DNA of 64,000 bases. Origin: CAXBGS01 sp963975425. GTDB lineage: Bacteria; Planctomycetota; Planctomycetia; Pirellulales; Pirellulaceae. Each line of letters starts with the position of its first letter. The first letter of the stretch is position 1. Shown here piece by piece: positions 45,113-54,100 of this stretch. The notes under the pieces are model-generated. The model was not told the origin of the DNA, searched no databases, and was given only the letters and a program-made list of their open reading frames with translations. Made by a program: the position numbers and the translations under genes. The DNA lies in NCBI GenBank assembly GCA_963975425.1, contig CAXBGS010000002.1, positions 868,001 to 932,000 of the forward strand, written 5' to 3'.

Positions 45113-47914
45113 TCAGTGTGCCTCTAACCAATTGCTGCCGGTTCCCATTTCAACGACGATCGGAACCTTCATCGAAAACGCCGTGGTCATTGCTTGTTCA
45201 ATTCTTGGCATCACCGCTTGCTGTTCGGACTTTGGCATATCGAAGACCAGTTCATCGTGAACAGTAAGCAGCATTTTGGTGTCAAAGCCTTCGGTTCGCA
45301 AAAGCCGATGAACTTTGATCATTGCCAGTTTTAGTATATCGGCGGCCGTACCCTGAATCGGACTGTTCATCGCTAATCGTTCGGCACCGCTGGCGACGGC
45401 CCGGCTTTTGGAATTGATGTCACGAATGTACCGTCGGCGACCGGTCGGGGTTGCGACGTATCCGTGTTCTTTTGCGAACGCGATCGTCTTGTCAATGTAC
45501 GTCTGTACGCCAGGATATTTCTCAAAGTAGTTTTTAATCAGCTCGTTCGCTTCGGCTCGCGGAATATTCAATCGCTGCTGAAGCCCAAATGCGGAAATGC
45601 CGTAGATGATTCCAAAGTTGACCGTCTTGGCTTTGTCACGCATCTCACGAGTAACGTCTTCGGGATCGACTTTGTAGACTTTAGCCGCGGTGATTTGGTG
45701 AATATCTTCTCCACTGCGGAAAGCATCCAGCATGCCTTCATCGCCGCTCAGTTCGGCCATGACCCTTAGCTCGATCTGCGAATAGTCGGCCGACAACAGC
45801 AGGTGGTCTTCGTCTTTTGCAACGAACGCCGCCCGGATATCCCGTCCGCGTTCTTTGCGGATCGGAATCGTTTGCAAGTTGGGATGATTCGACTGTATCC
45901 GTCCGGTCGCCGTCCACGATTGACTGTAGTGAGTATGAACTCTGCCGGTTTTCGGATTGACTGTTTCCGGCAGTTGATCAACGTAAACCGACTTTAGTTT
46001 TCTTGCGTTTCGGTATTCCAGCACGTCGGCGACGATTTCGTGGCGACTGGACAGTCGCAACAACTCGGCTTCACGCGTCGAGTATTGCCCGGTCGCCGTC
46101 TTTTTGGGTTTGTCTTCAATCTGCAATTCTTCGTACAGCACAATGCCAAGCTGCTTGGGCGAATCGATATTGAATTCGTGTCCGGCCGCTTCAAAAATAC
46201 GAGCCTGTAACTGTTCGATTTCGACCCCGAGGCGACCGGAGAAATCATGCAGCGCATCGATGTCCAACCGGATGCCTTCATATTCCATATCCACCAGAAC
46301 GGGGATTAGCGGACATTCGACTTCGTCGCAAACCTGCGCAACGCCTCGCGCCTCGATATCCGGTCGAATTGCCGCGGCGACTTGCAACGTCACATCGGCG
46401 TCCTCGCACGCATATTCGGCAACTTTGGCGACATCAACGTCCCGCATATTCAGCTGGTCTTCGCCTTTGGGACCGATCAGATCGGACGTCGGAATCGGTT
46501 TGTAGTTCAGATACAGACTGGACAAGTAGTCCAACCCATGTCGCATTTCGGGTTCCTTCATCGAGTGAGCCAACATCGTGTCGGTCAACTGCCCGCGCAC
46601 TTCGATCCCATTCCACTTCAACAATGTGATATCGTATTTCAGATTGTGACCAATTTTCTTGATCGACTCGTCCTCCAAGACTCCGCGAAATTCTTCGAGG
46701 ACCTCAAGTGCGTCGGCTTTGTCGGGCGGGCAAACGACGTAATAACCTGTGTGCGGTTGGAACGAAAACGCGATCCCCAGGGGCAATGCTTCACGCGGAT
46801 CCAAACCCGTTGTTTCGGTGTCAAAGCAAAAAACATCTTGCCTCGATAGTTTGTCGACAAGCTCGCGGCGCTGCTGTTTTGTTTCAATCGTTTTGTACTC
46901 GTGTTTAACGTCCGCGATGGTCTTTTCTTCCGCGGGTTCGTCAAACAACGATGCTTGAATTTCTGTTTCGCGTTTTTCACGAATGACCGCCGCTCGGTTT
47001 GCGGCAGACGAGAACGACTTGCCGAATAAACGCTTTCCCTGGGTATCGAACTCCAGTTCCATGAACAGCGATTTCAGTTTCTCTGTGTCGTATTTTTCCC
47101 AGCGAAAGGAATCGATGTCGGAATCGCAGGGCACATCCGTTTGAATTGTCACCAAACGCTTGGAAAGCAACGCCTGTTCGGAATTCTCAATGACTCTTTC
47201 TCGCTGTTTGCCTTTCAGTTCCTCGGCATGCTGAAGCAGGTTCTCGACGGATCCATATTTTGCGATCAGCTTTACCGCAGTCTTCGGTCCGATACCGGGG
47301 ATCCCAGGAATATTGTCGCTCGCGTCTCCCATCAGACCCAGCACATCGATGACTTGTTCGACGCGCTCGATTTCCCACTGCTTGATGACCTCGTTTGGGC
47401 CTAGAATTTCCGCGCTGCCGCCTTTTCGACCGGGCTTGTAAACCCACGTATTTTCACCAACCAACTGGTGATAGTCTTTGTCCGGGGTGACCATGTAAGT
47501 CAGAAAACCTTGATCCGCCGCATGCGTTGCCAGCGTTCCGATAATGTCATCGGCTTCATAGCCCGGCATGCGAATGACTTTGATGTTGAACGCGTCCAAC
47601 AGTCGATCGATGTACGGCAATTGCTTGGCAATGTCTTCCGGCATCGCGTCGCGCTGTGCTTTGTACTCGGGAAAGGCCTTGTGCCGTTCGGTGGGTTCCG
47701 ACGTGTCGAAGGCGGCCAGCAAGTGAGTCGGCTCTTCGCGGCTGATGATGTCCATCAGCGCATTATTGAAACCGAAAATGGCCGAGGTACAGAGTCCTGA
47801 GGACGTGAATCGAGGACTACGCACCAAAGCGAAATGCGCGCGATAGGTCAGCGCCATTCCGTCCAGCAGATACAGTTTCTTTTCAGACTCAAGCAGCGAA
47901 GCGGTGGTAGACAG
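45113..47914 (-). CDS. polA: DNA polymerase I (start codon unresolved)
   Basis: PolA has all three activities visible: 5' nuclease (AFDTSEPTERHK, GYEADDIIGTLA), 3'-5' proofreading exonuclease (FCFDTETTGLD) and polymerase (motif A SADYSQIELRVMAE, motif B RDKAKTVNFGIIYG, motif C LLTVHDELVFD). The first in-frame ATG (47857) would delete the essential strand KKLYLLDG, whose Asp binds the nuclease metal. The frame extends upstream only to a TGA at 47918-47920, and the single plausible start in between is CTG 47912-47914, giving STTASLLESEKKLYLLDG and 933 residues. An ATG at 47919-47921 lies in another frame, so a one-base indel is the alternative. Confidence 0.95.
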   Translation of the reverse strand: MSTTASLLESEKKLYLLDGMALTYRAHFALVRSPRFTSSGLCTSAIFGFNNALMDIISREEPTHLLAAFDTSEPTERHKAFPEYKAQRDAMPEDIAKQLPYIDRLLDAFNIKVIRMPGYEADDIIGTLATHAADQGFLTYMVTPDKDYHQLVGENTWVYKPGRKGGSAEILGPNEVIKQWEIERVEQVIDVLGLMGDASDNIPGIPGIGPKTAVKLIAKYGSVENLLQHAEELKGKQRERVIENSEQALLSKRLVTIQTDVPCDSDIDSFRWEKYDTEKLKSLFMELEFDTQGKRLFGKSFSSAANRAAVIREKRETEIQASLFDEPAEEKTIADVKHEYKTIETKQQRRELVDKLSRQDVFCFDTETTGLDPREALPLGIAFSFQPHTGYYVVCPPDKADALEVLEEFRGVLEDESIKKIGHNLKYDITLLKWNGIEVRGQLTDTMLAHSMKEPEMRHGLDYLSSLYLNYKPIPTSDLIGPKGEDQLNMRDVDVAKVAEYACEDADVTLQVAAAIRPDIEARGVAQVCDEVECPLIPVLVDMEYEGIRLDIDALHDFSGRLGVEIEQLQARIFEAAGHEFNIDSPKQLGIVLYEELQIEDKPKKTATGQYSTREAELLRLSSRHEIVADVLEYRNARKLKSVYVDQLPETVNPKTGRVHTHYSQSWTATGRIQSNHPNLQTIPIRKERGRDIRAAFVAKDEDHLLLSADYSQIELRVMAELSGDEGMLDAFRSGEDIHQITAAKVYKVDPEDVTREMRDKAKTVNFGIIYGISAFGLQQRLNIPRAEANELIKNYFEKYPGVQTYIDKTIAFAKEHGYVATPTGRRRYIRDINSKSRAVASGAERLAMNSPIQGTAADILKLAMIKVHRLLRTEGFDTKMLLTVHDELVFDMPKSEQQAVMPRIEQAMTTAFSMKVPIVVEMGTGSNWLEAH

Positions 47915-48080
47915 CGTTCATCTCGATATTAGCGGGAACTGATGACAGTGTTCTCGCCGATATCGTAACGAATTTACCGCGACAAGGCTTTCGGGGCACG
48001 ATCGCGGGCCGATCCGGAACCGACAGCACTAGCGCCCCAGCAATACTATCACCGCGTGCCCCGACGCCGATCACCCCGTG

Positions 48081-48335
48081 CTACTCCGCCGCCGGCGTCG
48101 TATCGGCGACAGGTTCTTCCGCGTTTTCATCCGGCGCGATCGCTGTTCCCGAACCGCCTTTTTCCATTACCGTGGTCTCGCCTGCGGAATCACCGGCGGG
48201 ACCAACCGGAGCCGCATACGGGTTGTCTTGAATACCATCGGGATTCCCACAGCCTGTCAACGGACAAAATGTCACCGTCAGCAGCGAACACAATAGGGCG
48301 ACCGATCCGATTCGGTTGTTGACGAAAAGTCTCAT
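48081..48335 (-). CDS. Small lipoprotein
   Basis: The 84-residue product starts at ATG 48335 with an AGGAAG Shine-Dalgarno about 9 bases upstream; a longer frame to 48467 lacks one. The signal ends in a lipobox (CPLTGC, lipidated Cys at about residue 29). The mature part is a short, acidic, Pro/Ala/Glu-rich tail (NPDGIQDNPYAAP and following) with no fold signature. Located between polA and the DUF2617-like gene on the same strand. Such short planctomycete lipoproteins have unknown roles. Confidence 0.75.
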   Translation of the reverse strand: MRLFVNNRIGSVALLCSLLTVTFCPLTGCGNPDGIQDNPYAAPVGPAGDSAGETTVMEKGGSGTAIAPDENAEEPVADTTPAAE

Positions 48336-48526
48336 CTTACAATCTTCCTGTGTTAGACAGCGGGTGCGTGTGAACTTTGCCAAGGTTCGCCAATGGTACC
48401 AAATACGAACCGAGTAATCCTGCAATGGCCCATCGCGCACTCGCCCTGTGCGCGCTCCAACAGTCAATGACTCAAAGCGTCAATAGGCTCAAACAGCCAG
48501 CCATCGCCCCGAACACAGACGTAACA

Positions 48527-49252
48527 CTAGGCGCTTGGAAGAGAATACAGCGATTCCACTTTGACAATCGCGTAGTCATCGGGAAACGTATGAATTGCTT
48601 GCACTCGCATTGAGTTCTGGCGCGTCTCGATACTGATATAACTTAGCGCGCCCAACGCCATCCGGCCACTGGCATCGAAATGGTGCAGCAAGCCTTCGGT
48701 TGGACCTTTTTCCAGCTGTTGGCCGACCATCCAAAATAAATCCGGCTCGACCGATTCCAGCTGGAAATGCGTCCGGTACTCGATGCCGCCGCGGCAGCTG
48801 GCATGTTCCGTCCGGCTGCCTTTGAGTGATTTAGAAAACAAGCACCGACGCTTGGGCAGCGGCGTATGTGCGCTTGTGGCAACTTCACACAGAGTAAAAT
48901 CACCCGAGAGTCCACTGCAGATTTCGGGCGATGACAATTCGGCGTCCGTCGGATCAGCGTTTCCAGGAAAGCCGTCACCTGGCAGACAATCAGCGATCTC
49001 GTCTATTGGCTCCCCAGCGGCGACCGCCCCATTGAGGGAACAGTCTTTTTCTTTTTGAGGACAACTATCACGCGAACCCAAATCACGTGTGGTCCACTTA
49101 ATGACGTGGCCGCAATTTGTGATGTCGACGCGTGCTTCGTACCGGCTGCGGCTAATCAGGCGAGTTTTATGGACCACGTACAGCTCGGGATGAAGAGTCC
49201 GGCTGAAAACATGAAAAGCCAACTCGGCAACTTTGGGTCGAACCGAAAGCAC
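48527..49252 (-). CDS. DUF2617-like protein
   Basis: The frame opens at ATG 49342, but GTG 49252 is chosen because the conserved-looking N-terminus (LSVRPKVAELAFHVFSRTL, then HPELYVVHKTRLI) begins there. The family resemblance to DUF2617, an uncharacterised group frequent in planctomycetes, is by eye. Other blocks are YEARVDITNCGHVIKWTT and, at the end, HTFPDDYAIVKVESLY. A Cys-containing middle part (residues about 80-170) looks poorly ordered. No signal peptide is seen. Function unknown. Confidence 0.68.
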   Translation of the reverse strand: MLSVRPKVAELAFHVFSRTLHPELYVVHKTRLISRSRYEARVDITNCGHVIKWTTRDLGSRDSCPQKEKDCSLNGAVAAGEPIDEIADCLPGDGFPGNADPTDAELSSPEICSGLSGDFTLCEVATSAHTPLPKRRCLFSKSLKGSRTEHASCRGGIEYRTHFQLESVEPDLFWMVGQQLEKGPTEGLLHHFDASGRMALGALSYISIETRQNSMRVQAIHTFPDDYAIVKVESLYSLPSA

Positions 49253-49473
49253 GGCGGAATTCCGAATCACAATGGAGTATAAATAACCGACGCGAAGGTC
49301 GGGTTCGAATAGCGTCCCGTCACGATTGCGACGTCGCCACATGATGCCATTATACGCACCGCATCGAAATTGGCTAAAGAGCGTTTGTGGTCAAGAAAGC
49401 GAGAATAACTTTTTTGATGACATCGACATATTTACATTGACTTCCCATTGACATCGGCACTCGAGTTTTTCAC

Positions 49474-50052
49474 ATGGTCGTCGTGATCGACAATTACGAT
49501 TCGTTTACATATAACTTGGTACAGCGGTTAGGCGAGATTGATCCTGCAATCGACATCCGCGTTTTTCGAAACGATGAGTTGACAGTGCAGCAGATCGATG
49601 ATCTGAAGCCTTCGCGAATACTCGTCTCGCCCGGACCTTGTACGCCCAGCGAAGCGGGTGTCAGCGTCGAATGCGTCAAGCATTTTATCGGACGCATCCC
49701 GGTCTTGGGTGTCTGCTTGGGACACCAATCAATCGGCCAAGCGCTCGGCGGAAAAATCGTTCGCGCTCCAGAATTGATGCACGGCAAGACCGACAACATT
49801 GAACACGACAATCAAGGTCTGTTCGCTGGAATCGAGAACCCATTCATCGCCACACGCTATCACAGCCTTGTGATCGAGCCCTCGAGCCTGCCAGAGGAGC
49901 TTGTCGTTTCGGCTTGGACTGAAACGGGCGGACAACGTCAAATCATGGGCGTGCGTCACCGCACCCATGCCTTAGAAGGATGGCAGTTTCATCCCGAAAG
50001 TTTTCTGACGCAGCCGGGTATTGAATTGTTGCGTCGATTCCTTGCCTGGTGA
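49474..50052 (+). CDS. trpG: Anthranilate/aminodeoxychorismate synthase glutaminase subunit
   Basis: A class I glutamine amidotransferase that supplies ammonia to TrpE or PabB. The 192-residue protein has VIDNYDSFTYNLVQRL, VSPGPCTPSEAG, nucleophile Cys81 in GVCLGHQSIGQ and the His-Glu pair in WQFHPESF. The component I gene is not adjacent, so it may serve both tryptophan and folate synthesis, as a shared TrpG/PabA does in some bacteria. The choice between the two names cannot be made from sequence. Confidence 0.92.
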   Translation: MVVVIDNYDSFTYNLVQRLGEIDPAIDIRVFRNDELTVQQIDDLKPSRILVSPGPCTPSEAGVSVECVKHFIGRIPVLGVCLGHQSIGQALGGKIVRAPELMHGKTDNIEHDNQGLFAGIENPFIATRYHSLVIEPSSLPEELVVSAWTETGGQRQIMGVRHRTHALEGWQFHPESFLTQPGIELLRRFLAW

Positions 50053-50180
50053 GCGCTCGATCGGCCACCGGATCGAACGGATTTCGATTAAACTCTGTAT
50101 TCGATTTCCAACCGTCGTTCGAACATGCATGTTGCCCAGTGCGCAGGTTCTGTAACGCTTAGCCCTTCCAACGATCAGGC

Positions 50181-50222
50181 TTTCCAGCACTCGCACTTTC
50201 CCGCGCTCGCACTATCCGGCGC
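50181..50222. repeat. Degenerate tandem repeat, about 2.6 x 16 bp
   Basis: TTTCCAGCACTCGCAC (50181-50196) and TTTCCCGCGCTCGCAC (50197-50212) are adjacent, followed by a partial copy. It lies in the gap after the glutaminase gene and is more diverged than the other repeats here. Confidence 0.55.
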
Positions 50223-50301
50223 AGGTGAATTGCATCAACGAACGACCTTCACCCCCTTTGGCACCTAACGTGCCGGCAGTCCTCAGCCGGAGATGACTTC
50301 G

Positions 50302-52662
50302 ATGACTTCACTGACTCGCCGTTTCACATTGAAGGTCCTCGGACTCGCCGGAACTTGGCTTGGCCTGGCAAAGACAAGCCAAGCGCAAGACGACGCACCG
50401 GCAACTTCCCCGTCATCAACGGACAATCCGACGGCGACAATCTCGTGGTCGAACACACACGATCGTGTCTGGCTTCGCGGTGACTGCTGGGCGAATCCGA
50501 TGGAAGATTGGCGAGTCGTCGATGGCGCAGCCGAATGCCAATCACTTGGCGGCGATCGCAACGTTCATCTGATCACGCATCAACTAACCGATCCATCCAA
50601 GCCGTTTGCGATGTCGGTCGTGATTAGTCGTGTTGAATTCAACAAGCAAGACAGTGGCGCCGGGTTCAAAGTCGGCGTCAAGAGCGAGCTAAACGAGTAC
50701 CGCAGCAATACTTTTGCCAAGTCCGGGTATCGCGCGGGCGTGCTCGCCGGCCAGCTCGTCCTGGGCAATAAAACAGCGAGCGTCTCAGGATTGGATCACC
50801 CGCAAAACGTCACGCTTCGCCTGACGGGCAAACCGGCCGGCGAGCAGTACGCACTACAGCTGACCGCTATGAGTGCTGATGGGAAAGAACTGGGACGCAT
50901 TGACAATCAATTCGCAAGCGATGCGGTCCTGGGAAATGTTGCGATCGTCAACAACTTTATTGCCAAACCGACCAAGCGAAAAGCGAACCCTGATGCCGAG
51001 GTGGGCAGCCGATATCGTTTTAACGATTGGGCGGTCGCCGGCGACGCATTCACCGTCAAACCCGAACGCGAATTTGGGCCGATCCTCTGGTCAATGTACT
51101 CGCTGAGCGATTCGCGGAGCGAGGAAGGCTTCGTCATGAAAATCAGCGCGTTGACCGGCCCGCTGGGTGACGCGGACAATCATGATATCGAACTGCATAT
51201 CCAGGCGAACGGCACTTGGCGAAAGCTTGGAATCGTATCACTCGATACCGACGCATGGACGGCAACCTTTCGCATCGCCAATTGGGACGAGAGCGTCGAA
51301 ACACCGTACAAGCTTGTGTACCGCGAGCGAGGCCTCGATGGCACCGAAGTTGAATCGGTTTGGTCCGGCAAAATCAAACCCAACCCGGTTGGTCGTCCGC
51401 TGCGCATCGGCGCGTTGACCTGCCAAAACGATTATGGGTTTCCCTATGAACCGGTGGCCGAGAATCTGGTCAAGCTTGACCCCGACATGCTTTACTTCTC
51501 GGGTGACCAACTTTACGAAAGCCATGGCGGCTATGGCATTATCCGCGAGCCGGCTGACCTTGCGATTTTGAATTATTTGCGCAAGTTCTATCAGCATGGC
51601 TGGGCGTTTCGCGATGCCATGAAAGACCGGCCAACACTGTGCATTCCCGATGACCACGATGTGTTTCAAGGAAATATCTGGGGCGAAGGCGGCAAGGCGA
51701 TGGACGTCGAAAGCGGTGGTGCGTCGTCCAACGGCGGATACATTGAACCGGCGCGGATGGTCAACGTGGTCCACAAAACCAATGCCGCGCACCACCCAGA
51801 CATTTTCGACCCGACGCCTGTGCTGCAAGATATCAGCGTGTACTTCGGCGACATGGTCTACGGCAACGTCAGCTTCGCGATCCTGGGCGATCGTCAATGG
51901 AAAAGCGGTCCGCAGCATGTCGATACCGGCAGCGGTCGGGCCGATCATGTTTCGGACCCAGACTTTGACACCTCGATTCTCGACAAACCGGGCCTGGTCC
52001 TGCTGGGCGAACGCCAAGAGAAGTTCCTCGAACACTGGGTCGACGACTGGCGTGGACACGAGATGAAAGTCTTGCTCAGCCAGACGGTATTCGCCGCCGT
52101 CGCGACCCACCACGGTCGTTATGACGGATTCTTGAAAGCGGATTTGGACTCGGGAGGATGGCCACAAACGGCTCGCAACAATGCGATCCGAATCATCCGT
52201 AAAGGCATGCCGTTGCACATCAACGGCGACCAACACCTGACCACGCTGGTCCAATATGGCATCGACGAGCAACGAGATAGTTGCTGGTCATTCTGTACAC
52301 CCGCGATCGCGGCTGGGTATCCGCGTTGGTGGCGACCCGACGAATCGGGAATGCCACACGAGAATCGTCCCAAGCACGGTCTGGACAACACCGGCGAGTA
52401 CTTAGACGGGTTCGGCAACAAAGCGTATGTGTACGCGGTCGGCAATCCGGAAGTCGGTACCGAAAAGAATCGCTACGACAAAGCGCACCAAAAGGGCAGC
52501 GGCTTCGGCGTTGTCACTGTCGACACAGAAGCCAAAACGTATCAACTGGACGCGTTTCGTTTCCTGGTCGATGCGACCGACGGAAAAGCCTCGAACCAAT
52601 TCCCTGGTTGGCCGGTAACCATTCACCAACGCGAAAACTTAGGCGAGAACCGACTCGGTTAA
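50302..52662 (+). CDS. PhoD-like metallophosphatase (Tat exported)
   Basis: ATG 50302 is preferred over 50293 because GGAG (50289-50292) is correctly spaced 9 bases ahead. The 786-residue protein has a twin-arginine leader (LTRRFTLKVLGLAG) and an N-terminal beta-sandwich-like half. The catalytic half has LDPDMLYFSGDQLYE, CIPDDHDVFQGNIWG, FAILGDRQWK and HINGDQHLTTLVQYG. These are the Asp/His metal ligands of the PhoD family. It should hydrolyse phosphodiester or phosphomonoester substrates outside the cytoplasm. It precedes the DUF1080 gene by 90 bases. Confidence 0.88.
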   Translation: MTSLTRRFTLKVLGLAGTWLGLAKTSQAQDDAPATSPSSTDNPTATISWSNTHDRVWLRGDCWANPMEDWRVVDGAAECQSLGGDRNVHLITHQLTDPSKPFAMSVVISRVEFNKQDSGAGFKVGVKSELNEYRSNTFAKSGYRAGVLAGQLVLGNKTASVSGLDHPQNVTLRLTGKPAGEQYALQLTAMSADGKELGRIDNQFASDAVLGNVAIVNNFIAKPTKRKANPDAEVGSRYRFNDWAVAGDAFTVKPEREFGPILWSMYSLSDSRSEEGFVMKISALTGPLGDADNHDIELHIQANGTWRKLGIVSLDTDAWTATFRIANWDESVETPYKLVYRERGLDGTEVESVWSGKIKPNPVGRPLRIGALTCQNDYGFPYEPVAENLVKLDPDMLYFSGDQLYESHGGYGIIREPADLAILNYLRKFYQHGWAFRDAMKDRPTLCIPDDHDVFQGNIWGEGGKAMDVESGGASSNGGYIEPARMVNVVHKTNAAHHPDIFDPTPVLQDISVYFGDMVYGNVSFAILGDRQWKSGPQHVDTGSGRADHVSDPDFDTSILDKPGLVLLGERQEKFLEHWVDDWRGHEMKVLLSQTVFAAVATHHGRYDGFLKADLDSGGWPQTARNNAIRIIRKGMPLHINGDQHLTTLVQYGIDEQRDSCWSFCTPAIAAGYPRWWRPDESGMPHENRPKHGLDNTGEYLDGFGNKAYVYAVGNPEVGTEKNRYDKAHQKGSGFGVVTVDTEAKTYQLDAFRFLVDATDGKASNQFPGWPVTIHQRENLGENRLG

Positions 52663-52752
52663 TCTCACGATCAGCAAACTCACTCAAGAACCACACCTGC
52701 ATCCCCACCGTCCTCCACCAATCCTTCATCAATCCTCCCACGGAGCCCCACC

Positions 52753-54090
52753 ATGAACCTGATGCGAACTTGCTCTTTCGTCGCTGGTTGCCTGCTGATA
52801 CTGACACCTGGCACATTCCTTCGCGCCGAGGCACCGCCGAATTTCGTTTCGATCTTCAATGGTCGCGACCTTGATGGCTGGGAAGCACGTCCGCACTTCA
52901 GTCCCATCAAGCTGGCCGAAATGTCAGAAGATGAGCGAGCCGAAAAGAAAGCCGAGTGGATGGCCGACGCCCGCCAACATTGGTCGGTCGAGAATGGTGA
53001 ATTAGTCAATGACGGGCACGGTGCATATTTGGTCACCGAAAAAGACTATCGCGATTACGAACTGTTGATCGAATACAAAACAGTCCCCCGCGCCGATAGT
53101 GGTATCTACTTAAAGGGAAACCCACAGGTCCAAATTTGGGACTACACCGATCCTAAGAAATACCCCAGGGGAGCCGACCTGGGCAGCGGCAGCCTTTGGA
53201 ACAACACCGCCGGCGCGCCAGGCAAAGATCCCTTTGTGCTCGCCGACAAACCGTTCGGCCAGTGGAATCAGTTTCGGATCCAACAAGTCGGTGCACGCAC
53301 CTCGGTGTGGTTGAACGATCACATGGTTGTCGATCATGCCATCATGGAAAATTACTGGGACCGCGAGTCGCCGCTATTCGTGTCGGGCCCTATTGAATTG
53401 CAAACGCACGGCGGTGAAATTCGCTGGCGCAATATCTACATTCGTGAACTCAGCAGCGACGAAGCAAACGCGGTCCTGCGCGAACACAAATCCCAAGCTT
53501 TCGCACCGATCTTTGACGGCAAGTCGCTGGACCACTGGCACGGCGCGGTCGAAAATTACGAAGTCGTCGATGGGTCGATTCGATGCAAGGAAGGACAGGG
53601 CGGCATGCTGCTAGCCGAAAAAGAATACGGCAATTTCATCGCCCGAGTCGAGTTTCGCCTTCCGCCCGGCGGCAACAACGGACTTGTTATCCGTAGCCCC
53701 GGAACCGGCAACGCGGCTTATGATTCGATGACCGAGTTACAGGTACTCGATAACGATCACGAGAAATACGCCACGTTGGATCCGCGACAGTACCACGGTT
53801 CATCCTACGGAATGGTTCCGGCCAAACGAGGTTTTTTGCGAGAAACGGGCGAATGGAATTTTCAAGAAGTGACGGTCGACGGCAGCACGATCAAGGTCGA
53901 ACTGAACGGCAACGTGATTCTGGACGCCGACCTGTCGCAAGTCACCGAATTCGCCAAGGACCGAGAGCATCCCGGGAAAGATCGCACATCGGGATTCTTT
54001 GGCTTTGCAGGACACCGAGATCCGGTAGAGTTTCGTAACATCTCTATCCGTGAACTCGCCCCCACGATCGAACCGAAGAAAAAAAAATAG
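52753..54090 (+). CDS. Secreted protein with two DUF1080 domains
   Basis: The 445-residue protein has a signal peptide (CSFVAGCLLILTPGTFLRAEA) and two copies of the DUF1080 (3-keto-disaccharide hydrolase-like) lectin-fold domain. One begins at FVSIFNGRDLDGWEA (about 29-235) and the other at FAPIFDGKSLDHWHG (about 250-435). Each has the typical SGIYLKG- or NNGLVIR-type core strand. Members include 3-keto-glycoside hydrolases and sugar-binding modules; which activity applies is unknown. It ends in a Lys tail (EPKKKK) 10 bases before the hemL start. Confidence 0.9.
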   Translation: MNLMRTCSFVAGCLLILTPGTFLRAEAPPNFVSIFNGRDLDGWEARPHFSPIKLAEMSEDERAEKKAEWMADARQHWSVENGELVNDGHGAYLVTEKDYRDYELLIEYKTVPRADSGIYLKGNPQVQIWDYTDPKKYPRGADLGSGSLWNNTAGAPGKDPFVLADKPFGQWNQFRIQQVGARTSVWLNDHMVVDHAIMENYWDRESPLFVSGPIELQTHGGEIRWRNIYIRELSSDEANAVLREHKSQAFAPIFDGKSLDHWHGAVENYEVVDGSIRCKEGQGGMLLAEKEYGNFIARVEFRLPPGGNNGLVIRSPGTGNAAYDSMTELQVLDNDHEKYATLDPRQYHGSSYGMVPAKRGFLRETGEWNFQEVTVDGSTIKVELNGNVILDADLSQVTEFAKDREHPGKDRTSGFFGFAGHRDPVEFRNISIRELAPTIEPKKKK

Positions 54091-54100
54091 GATTGATTTT

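Noticed and set aside
49300..49330. tRNA-like GGTTCGAAT sequence
   Set aside because: It lies at the 5' end of the DUF2617-like frame and no acceptor or anticodon stems can be formed around it.
51238..52272. 344-residue open frame on the minus strand
   Set aside because: It is antisense to the PhoD-like phosphatase catalytic domain and has no features of its own.
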